Assembly: GCA_003249585.1 (NCBI GenBank)
Contig: QKIM01000305.1
Location: forward strand, 1 to 20,568
Direction of reading: 5' to 3'
Source of the DNA: Deltaproteobacteria bacterium
GTDB taxonomy: Bacteria > Myxococcota_A > Polyangia > HGW-17
DNA: 20,568 nt
In this document: piece after piece, positions 14,766 through 20,568 of the stretch
Layout of the letters: each line of letters starts with the position of its first letter
How positions within the stretch are numbered: the stretch's first letter is position 1
Made by a program: the position numbers and the translations under genes
Notes under the pieces: model-generated
Database searches by the model: none
The model's input: only the letters and a program-made list of their open reading frames with translations
What the model was told of the DNA's origin: nothing

Positions 14766-16277
14766 ATGGCTGAAGGCCGCATCTCCAAGATCCTTCCGCT
14801 CCTGATCCCCATGCGGGGACGTGTCTTCGGGCTCATCGGGCTCTCTGTACTCCACGGTGCTACAGGGCTGGTGCTCATGCGGGCCGTAGGACACAGTCAC
14901 CTCCAGCTCCCGCTCTTTCTCCTCCTGACGCTCCTCGCCGGCGTCCTCCTCTCCTATTTTGAAGAGCTCATGATCATCCCTGTATCGGCTCACGTGGGGA
15001 AGGAGCTCTGGGCCATGAGCTTCCCCGCGCTTCTTTGGCAGCCGAGGTCTCAGATCCAGCTCGATGTGCTCAAGAAGGTCGAGTCTGAAGCCGCGTGGAT
15101 GGCCGACTGGGTGGTTTCCATACTGCGGACCCTCTTTCGCCGTGTCCTGCAGCTGGTGCTCTTCGGGGGATCGCTCGTATTTCTCGACCACCGGCTGATG
15201 CTGGTCATGCTCCCCTTCTTCATCGCCTTTTTTCTTCTGGGGCTCATCCTCGGGAAGAAGACCGGGGCCCTGCGGCGGGATCTTTTCCAGGCAGAAGGGG
15301 ATCTCGCTCGCTTTCAGGCCGAGGCGGTAGTCCACGTGGAGAGCGTGCGGGGATACGACGCCGTGGACTACATGGAGACACTCCATCGTGGGCACCTGGA
15401 CCGGTTGTGGACGGTGGAGATGAATCACCGACGCTTCCAGGCCCTCTACGCGCCCCTGTCCTTCTTCATCCTGGGCGCCGGTGCCTTCACGGTGTGGCTC
15501 TACGGCACCCGTCTCCTGAGTGCTCAGGAAATGAGCCCCTCCACGGTCTCTGCCTTTCTCACAGGGCTCGTCCTGCTCTACCCTCCCCTCTCGGGATTCG
15601 GCAGGGATCTGCTCCAGGCCTGGTCCGTACGGGAGGTTCCCTGGCTCGACACTCTGCTTGAGGACCAAAGGAACCTGCCCAACCGTGTGCCGATCGGTGA
15701 GTCCATCTCCCTCAACCGAGTCTCCCTCGGATATGAAGTTCCCGTCCTTGTGGACTTCTCCCACACCTTCCGCAAAGGTACCCTCACGGGGATACGGGGC
15801 ACCAACGGGGCCGGAAAAACCACCGTTATCCAGGTACTTTTGGGGATTCTCAGGCCACAGTCCGGCGAGGTCCTCGTGGACCAGAAGCGGGGCCTTCCAA
15901 GCGGTTCCCAGGTCGGCTTTCTCGATCAGGAGGGGGCGCTCTTCTTCGGCTCGGCCGACATGAACATCCGGTTCGGCCGTGCGCCGGTCAAAAAGGAAAA
16001 CGAACCTCTTTTCGTGCATCGTGCGGGACCCTTGTGCGACACCTCTGTCTCCGGTGGAGAACGTCGCCGCATCGCCCTCGATCGTGCCTTTTACGGTGTC
16101 CCTCGCCTCGTCGTCCTCGATGAACCCGAGGAGTCGTTGGATTCACAAAGTCTCTCCCTCGTCGTCACCCGACTCAAGAGTCTGCGTGACGCCGGTGCCA
16201 TCGTCATCCTGGTCTCCCATGAACCAACTCTCCTCGCGCTGTGCGATGAAGTGATCTCCATGGAGCGCCCGAGATGA
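14766..16277 (+). CDS. Compact ABC exporter half-transporter (fused TM + ATPase domain)
   Basis: 503 residues, with an N-terminal membrane domain of about six TM helices (first near 18-40, last near 260-275) and a C-terminal ATPase. ATPase motifs are Walker A GTNGAGKT (345-352), Q-loop Gln388, signature VSGGE (428-432), Walker B LVVLDEPEESLD (448-459) with catalytic Glu453, and switch His485. Half-transporters of this kind work as dimers. Only about 40 residues separate the Q-loop from the signature, against roughly 65-75 in usual exporters, and the total is about 70-90 residues shorter than typical. The helical subdomain therefore looks trimmed. The start is 4 nt after glmS, and the stop overlaps the next ATG by ATGA. 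The context suggests export of a lipid, glycan precursor or peptide, but the substrate is unknown. Confidence 0.85.
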   Translation: MAEGRISKILPLLIPMRGRVFGLIGLSVLHGATGLVLMRAVGHSHLQLPLFLLLTLLAGVLLSYFEELMIIPVSAHVGKELWAMSFPALLWQPRSQIQLDVLKKVESEAAWMADWVVSILRTLFRRVLQLVLFGGSLVFLDHRLMLVMLPFFIAFFLLGLILGKKTGALRRDLFQAEGDLARFQAEAVVHVESVRGYDAVDYMETLHRGHLDRLWTVEMNHRRFQALYAPLSFFILGAGAFTVWLYGTRLLSAQEMSPSTVSAFLTGLVLLYPPLSGFGRDLLQAWSVREVPWLDTLLEDQRNLPNRVPIGESISLNRVSLGYEVPVLVDFSHTFRKGTLTGIRGTNGAGKTTVIQVLLGILRPQSGEVLVDQKRGLPSGSQVGFLDQEGALFFGSADMNIRFGRAPVKKENEPLFVHRAGPLCDTSVSGGERRRIALDRAFYGVPRLVVLDEPEESLDSQSLSLVVTRLKSLRDAGAIVILVSHEPTLLALCDEVISMERPR

Positions 16278-17797
16278 GCCGGCGACTCGTTCTCGGCGGC
16301 GCGCTGTCGGCCACCGTGTTCCTCCTTGCCCTGTATCTTTTTGGGATCCTCCAAGGACAGCGCCGGTTCACCTATGTCCTCGATGATCCCTATATCCACC
16401 TGACCCTCGGCCGAAACCTCGTCCAGTCCGGGACCATGGGCATCAACCCAGGAGAACCGGCCTTCACCTCTTCTTCACCGCTGTGGTCGACACTCATGGC
16501 GGTTCCGCATCTGTTCACCAGCGACGCGACAGCGTTCCCACTCGCCCTCAACCTGTTGCTCGCGCTGGGAATTCTTCTGACCACTACCCGTTTCTTTCCC
16601 TCTCTGGGGCCCTGGGGACTCGGGGGACTTCTCTTGTGCGAGATCCTCCTCATCCCGCTCATTCCCCTGGCCTTCACGGGCATGGAACACCTGTTTCACC
16701 TGCTCCTCGTGGGTCTCCTCTTCGGGGTGATCCTCCACCTTGGGGAAACAACCACCCGGAAACAGTTCACCCTGTTGGCTCTGCTCTTTATAGTGCTGCC
16801 TGGCATTCGGCTCGAGTCCCTGTTTCTGCTGGGCCCTCTCACGCTGCTGATCCCGGGCCTCTCCTTGTGGCGCAGGCTCTCCCTGCTGGGGCTCTCCCTC
16901 GTGATTCCCCTCGGGACCGGCCTGTACTATTGGTCCATCGGCTGGCTCCCCCTGCCGAACTCCATCCTCGCCAAGACGCTCTATGCCCAAAAGGCGAGTC
17001 CACTGTGGCTCGCTCCCCTGATGGTCCCTGTCAGGCTGCTGAAGACTCCCCACCTCATCGTCCCCGTGGTATCTGGTGCCTGCCTTCTCTTTGGATACAG
17101 GCGGCAACCTCGGTCTGCCTGGTATATCCTCATGGCGACCACCATTGCAGCGACGCTTTCGCATCTGGCCCTCGCTCAGACGGGCTGGTTCTACAGGTAT
17201 GAAGCCTACCTCGTCTTCGGCCTGCTGCTCTCCTTCACGGCCTTTTTCCTCCAGCACCGCTCCAAAAGACACCTGATTCTTGTTCTCGCCCTCCTGATCC
17301 TTCCCGTGTTGCGTGGCCTCGTGTCTCACACCTCCGTGCTGCCCGCCGCGAGGAACATTCACGATCAACAGCTGGCTCTCTCCAGGCTCATCAGGGGATC
17401 CAGGGTTGCGCTCAACGATATCGGTGCAACGTCGTACTATGGCAGGGCATATATTCTCGATCTGTGGGGTTTGGCGTCCATGGAGGTGCTCGACCTGAGG
17501 AGACGGCACACTCACGGCGGAGCCGCCATGGCCAGCCTCGTCAGAGCTCGAAAAATAGGGCTTGTGGCCGTTTTTCCCTCCTGGTTCCCATTCCTCCCCG
17601 CCGATTGGATCCCCCTGGCCTCCTTTACCATCTCCGACAACGTCATCTGCGGAGCATCCACCGTGCTCCTCCTGGCGACCTCTCGAATAAACGCCGAGCA
17701 GTGGGCTCCAAGGGTGCGGCATTTTTTTGATACACTTCCTGAAAGAACCAGGACAAAATTCATATATAAATCTGATAAAAATAATAAAACCAATTAG
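16274..17797 (+). CDS. GT-C fold membrane glycosyltransferase
   Basis: A 507-residue protein with about ten or more TM helices. An acidic DD pair at 37-38 lies in DDPYIHLTLGRN, followed by a Gly-rich segment and N-P-G-E-x-A-F-T-S-S-S-P-L-W. This is the first-loop catalytic signature of polyprenyl-phosphate-sugar-dependent GT-C transferases (arabinofuranosyl or mannosyl transferase-like and ArnT relatives). The C-terminal part (about 345-507) is a mixed periplasmic domain. Such enzymes move a sugar from a lipid carrier onto an extracytoplasmic acceptor. The ATG overlaps the ABC exporter stop by 4 nt, implying translational coupling, and glmS is next upstream, so envelope glycan modification is a reasonable guess. 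Donor and acceptor are not predictable. The final 12 codons are unusually A-rich and encode a Lys/Asn tail. Confidence 0.8.
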   Translation: MSRRLVLGGALSATVFLLALYLFGILQGQRRFTYVLDDPYIHLTLGRNLVQSGTMGINPGEPAFTSSSPLWSTLMAVPHLFTSDATAFPLALNLLLALGILLTTTRFFPSLGPWGLGGLLLCEILLIPLIPLAFTGMEHLFHLLLVGLLFGVILHLGETTTRKQFTLLALLFIVLPGIRLESLFLLGPLTLLIPGLSLWRRLSLLGLSLVIPLGTGLYYWSIGWLPLPNSILAKTLYAQKASPLWLAPLMVPVRLLKTPHLIVPVVSGACLLFGYRRQPRSAWYILMATTIAATLSHLALAQTGWFYRYEAYLVFGLLLSFTAFFLQHRSKRHLILVLALLILPVLRGLVSHTSVLPAARNIHDQQLALSRLIRGSRVALNDIGATSYYGRAYILDLWGLASMEVLDLRRRHTHGGAAMASLVRARKIGLVAVFPSWFPFLPADWIPLASFTISDNVICGASTVLLLATSRINAEQWAPRVRHFFDTLPERTRTKFIYKSDKNNKTN

Positions 17798-17807
17798 TTA
17801 GCAGGTG

Positions 17808-17823
17808 TGTTCCACGTGAAACA
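17808..17823. other. parS: parS centromere-like ParB-binding site
   Basis: TGTTCCACGTGAAACA matches the established bacterial parS consensus TGTTNCACGTGAAACA at every position. Chance occurrence in 20 kb is very small for 15 fixed bases. ParB loads and spreads from such sites, and ParA segregates them; parS sites normally cluster near the chromosome origin. It lies in the 173-nt gap between the glycosyltransferase and the flavin fusion gene, the usual sort of location. Confidence 0.9.
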
Positions 17824-17836
17824 TTTTGTTTTTTTT
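17808..17836 (+). terminator. Possible weak terminator: parS palindrome followed by a T-run
   Basis: The imperfect palindrome of parS can form a short hairpin (TGTT-CC pairing with GA-AACA, one mismatch). It is followed by ATTTTG and eight T at 17829-17836. It sits 11 nt after the glycosyltransferase stop. The stem is weak, so the terminator reading is tentative. Confidence 0.3.
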
Positions 17837-17921
17837 GACTACATCAACCATTTTGCGGACTCTTCCAGCCTTGCAGAGACCTAAACTTTGTCGGCTGTGT
17901 TTCGCATTGACCTAGGTTCGA

Positions 17922-17930
17922 TGCTATAAT
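17922..17930 (+). promoter_or_regulatory. Extended -10 promoter of the flavin fusion gene
   Basis: TGCTATAAT is a perfect extended -10 (TG-N-TATAAT), which can work without a -35. A TTGACC lies at 17907-17912, but with only a 12-nt spacer. Transcription would start near 17937, about 34 nt before the ATG at 17971. Confidence 0.6.
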
Positions 17931-17970
17931 CTTCTTTTCGATCACTTTCATCTTCATCAAGAGTGCACAG

Positions 17971-20568
17971 ATGTCCATCCTCCCTCGTCCTGATAAAAAT
18001 ATCCGTTCCCTTGTCTCTGTCGCGCTGACGGGTTTTGCTACTTTTTTCATCCAGCTTGTGCTGCTCCGTCATTCCCTTACCACCATCGCCCCCAACGAAC
18101 TCACCCTGGGATTTTTTTACGGATTTTGGTTGTTTGGTATGGGGACGGGCGCTTGGCTCCTGCGTCGTGGTTTTCCCTCCTTGAAGATTTTTCTCCTTTA
18201 CCCCAGTGCGCTTTTGGGTGTCCTCCTTCTAACTGGAGCGCGATCTTTTCTCTCATTGGGGACGACGGACCATCTGAGCACGAAAATCATCCTCTCTCTG
18301 ATGGCGGTGTCTATTCTGCCTGCCGCACTGGTTGCCGGTTCCCTTATTCCGTCCATTGGCGGAAAACTGAAGCGTCTCTATATCTCCGTTGAGGCGTTCG
18401 GCGCCCTTGCAGCAGGTTTTTTGTACAGTTTTGGTCCTCTGAGTGCCATCAGTTCACTTTGGGCGCTTACTCTCTTTGCGGGCCCCCTGCTCGTTTTTGC
18501 AGGTCTGCTTATTCAGAAACGGCGCCACCTTTTGTCGGCAGCCATCGTCCTCCCCTTGATGCTCCTCCTTTCTCTTCTCTCAGGACTTTTTTCCGCGGAT
18601 CGCCTCCATGGGCAGCGGCTCATCCATTCTTTCCAGGGACCTGAAGGCAAATCTCTCATCTTCCAGGATGGACGGGCGACCTTCACGCTTTTGCGAAATG
18701 GCCATCTCTCTGAAGTTTACGACGGCAGTTGTTCTCCCTCTTTTTTGGAGCTCGCGGACATGCTCGCCACCCGGGGTGGCACAGGCCCCATCCTCCTCTT
18801 TGGAGATGTCTCAACCGCAGTGTGCCTCTCCAAAGGCCTCCATCGCCCAATCCGTCTTGTAACTGACGCTGCTCCCCCACTCAGACGGCTCGCCCTCTAT
18901 GGTGAAGGACGTCTCCCGAAGAACCTTACCATCCACGAGGGTGAGGGTTTCGTTTCCCTGGTGTCTTCAAGTTCACTGGTCATCATCACTTCAAACCTGC
19001 CTTCTACCATGAAGGATGCCCGCCTGCTCTCTGTCGAGTTTTTCACCGCCGTAAAGAAGCACCTCTCTCCCACTGGGACGCTTCTCCTGGGTATCGATCT
19101 CCCAGGTCTTCACCCCTCCCGTCCCTTCCTCGAGGCGGCGGCCATCTCACGTGCCACCCTCGACGCTGTCTATGGCTCCTCATCCTTGCTCATCGAAGAG
19201 CGAACCTGGCTCTTGGCAGGACTGGGGACTGTTCCGGATCTTACCCCACAGGCTCTGAAGGCTGCCGGATGGGTGCGCCTCTCTTCGTTACTGACTGCAC
19301 CCAAGGTCCTCGAAGACCAGCTGCGCCCACTCGGAGCCTATTCTCCCTCCTCCCTCTCTCAACCAGGCATTCTTCTGGCTTCGCTCATGATCCATCCAGG
19401 TGGGCCCTGGCCGGCATATCTCCAATCCATCAAACACGGGGAGGGACGAATCTTCTTCGTCATCACGCCGTCCACCCTTCCATGGATCCTCCTCGCCCTC
19501 TTTGTCGCAGGACTCCTCTTTTCCCGCCGTCTCCGTCTTCCTCAAAAACCTGGAGCTCTCTTCGAAACTGGATTTATCCTCTTTTTCTCGGGTTTCACCG
19601 CCATGGCGTCCCAGATTGCCCTGCTCAATGCGTTGCAGCGTGGTACTGGAAATATTCTGGTGGATGTGGGGATCGTCTCAGGTATCTTCATGGCCACCTA
19701 CGCGCTGGGATCATTCTCGCCATACCTCCGATTCTCGGCAGCTTTTCGGCTGGGTCTTTCCCTTGCAGCTCTCGCGGTTTTCACCCTTTTGTTTCCGCTC
19801 CTCGTCAGCATGAGCTCCGGCCGTCTCATCTATTTGACGCTGCTCTCCGCCCTGAGTGGTTTTTTCACGGGCGCGGTGGTGCCTATCTCCTACGAGCTGC
19901 TCGGTGAGGCAAAGAAGGGCCTCCCGCTGATCTTCTCCATGGATAATCTGGGCGCCGGAGCAGGTGCTCTTATTGGTGGGGCCCTCCTCCTCCCCTCGCT
20001 TGGACCTGCTGCACTGTTCACCTTCCTCGGCATTCTCTTCACCCTGCTCTTCATGGTCCGCCTCGTGCCCGAGTTTCTCGCTGCCAGACCCTCCCCTGCG
20101 CGCGCACGTACAACCTCCATCCCCGCACAGGCGCTGACACTCTCCCTATTCTTCCTGGTCGCCGTCGGTCTCTCCGTCTGGATGCCCCGTGGGGAAAAGG
20201 TTCAGACGACCATGGAGGGAGCACGCTTCGTATCCTCACCCTTCCCCTATTTCCTCGTCCATGAGGGCAGGGCTCGATACAAGGTGAAGAGCTCTCTGCT
20301 CCCTTCCTATGTATCCAGAAAAGGTTTTGCAGGCCCCATCGAGACCATCACCACCTTCTGTCGGAGAGGTACGATCCTCTCCGTCGAGATCGGCGCCAAT
20401 CGTGAGACCCCCTCCTTTGTTGAGCGCGTCAAAAAATGGACGGGGAAATTCCGTGGCATCAAGGCCCAGACCGATATCTACGGTCCCCAGGGAGTGGACA
20501 CCATTTCCGGAGCGACCATGAGCACTGCCGTGGTACGTGATGCCGTCAACGAGAGCCGAAACCTTCTT
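17971..20568 (+). CDS. Spermidine-synthase-like membrane protein fused to FMN-binding domain (partial at right edge)
   Basis: One frame of 866 codons with no stop before the window ends. An N-terminal TM bundle (about 12-205) has the pattern of spermidine-synthase-like membrane proteins (GFATFFIQLVLLR, NELTLGFFYGFWL). A soluble Rossmann-like domain follows (about 215-425). Its SAM-binding Gly-rich loop is degraded (LLFGDVSTA near 276-283 in place of GGGDG), so aminopropyl transfer is unlikely. A second TM bundle (about 500-735) opens with GFTAMASQIALL. The C-terminus (about 785-866) is an FMN_bind domain ending DTISGATMST, where Thr849 matches the ApbE-type covalent flavin site of NqrC and RnfG. 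The domain after the last TM is probably extracytoplasmic. A role in membrane electron transfer is inferred. The start is set by the promoter at 17922; the ribosome binding site is weak. Confidence 0.8.
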   Translation, partial: MSILPRPDKNIRSLVSVALTGFATFFIQLVLLRHSLTTIAPNELTLGFFYGFWLFGMGTGAWLLRRGFPSLKIFLLYPSALLGVLLLTGARSFLSLGTTDHLSTKIILSLMAVSILPAALVAGSLIPSIGGKLKRLYISVEAFGALAAGFLYSFGPLSAISSLWALTLFAGPLLVFAGLLIQKRRHLLSAAIVLPLMLLLSLLSGLFSADRLHGQRLIHSFQGPEGKSLIFQDGRATFTLLRNGHLSEVYDGSCSPSFLELADMLATRGGTGPILLFGDVSTAVCLSKGLHRPIRLVTDAAPPLRRLALYGEGRLPKNLTIHEGEGFVSLVSSSSLVIITSNLPSTMKDARLLSVEFFTAVKKHLSPTGTLLLGIDLPGLHPSRPFLEAAAISRATLDAVYGSSSLLIEERTWLLAGLGTVPDLTPQALKAAGWVRLSSLLTAPKVLEDQLRPLGAYSPSSLSQPGILLASLMIHPGGPWPAYLQSIKHGEGRIFFVITPSTLPWILLALFVAGLLFSRRLRLPQKPGALFETGFILFFSGFTAMASQIALLNALQRGTGNILVDVGIVSGIFMATYALGSFSPYLRFSAAFRLGLSLAALAVFTLLFPLLVSMSSGRLIYLTLLSALSGFFTGAVVPISYELLGEAKKGLPLIFSMDNLGAGAGALIGGALLLPSLGPAALFTFLGILFTLLFMVRLVPEFLAARPSPARARTTSIPAQALTLSLFFLVAVGLSVWMPRGEKVQTTMEGARFVSSPFPYFLVHEGRARYKVKSSLLPSYVSRKGFAGPIETITTFCRRGTILSVEIGANRETPSFVERVKKWTGKFRGIKAQTDIYGPQGVDTISGATMSTAVVRDAVNESRNLL

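Noticed and set aside
12368..14878. 836-codon minus-strand frame opposite glmS
   Set aside because: Antisense shadow of glmS and its leader. The plus strand has the full GlmS sequence, and the minus product resembles no family.

Overview
The window is high-GC bacterial chromosome with tightly packed genes. It shows no tRNA, rRNA, insertion sequence, phage gene or CRISPR array. The content suggests a Gram-negative of the former Deltaproteobacteria (Myxococcota or Desulfobacterota-like). The reasons are a type II secretion operon, a lipoprotein whose C-terminus resembles a MYXO-CTERM sorting tag, a cysteine-rich Lgt variant, and a spermidine-synthase-like membrane protein. This assignment is inferred from gene style and was not tested by phylogeny.

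Layout. (1) 1-5470, minus strand: start of a type II secretion operon in the order gspC-gspD-gspE-gspF, with gspF cut by the window edge. Genes are 2 to 16 nt apart. (2) 5471-5834: divergent control region with a candidate gsp promoter and two identical palindromic 19-mers 41 bp apart. (3) 5835-8169, plus strand: a multi-TM putative heavy-metal or manganese exporter, then a striking protein made of eight tandem four-cysteine zinc-ribbon-like units. (4) 8171-9865, minus strand: a vWA-domain lipoprotein with a C-terminal Cys-TM-Arg tail, tail-to-tail with the zinc-ribbon gene. (5) 9866-10363: about 500 nt without a convincing gene, rich in inverted repeats and candidate promoters. (6) 10364-11578, plus: a ClpX-family unfoldase lacking the usual RKH motif. 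(7) 11640-12500, minus: an Lgt-family membrane protein. (8) 12641-17797, plus: a 48-residue small protein, glmS, a compact ABC exporter and a GT-C membrane glycosyltransferase. The last three are a tightly coupled set pointing to amino-sugar supply and envelope glycan work. (9) 17798-17970: an intergenic region carrying a perfect 16-bp parS (ParB-binding) site and an extended -10 promoter. (10) 17971 to the window end, plus: one long open frame of 866 codons with no stop. It encodes a spermidine-synthase-like membrane protein fused to a C-terminal FMN-binding domain with an SGAT flavinylation motif.

How it fits together. Most genes serve the cell envelope: protein export (gsp), lipoprotein lipidation (lgt), a lipoprotein needing that step, GlcNAc precursor supply (glmS), and a membrane glycosyltransferase beside an ABC exporter. 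The parS site suggests the segment lies in the origin-proximal part of the chromosome. The best candidates for something undescribed are the octa-repeat zinc-ribbon protein, the flavinylated spermidine-synthase-like fusion and the structured region upstream of clpX.
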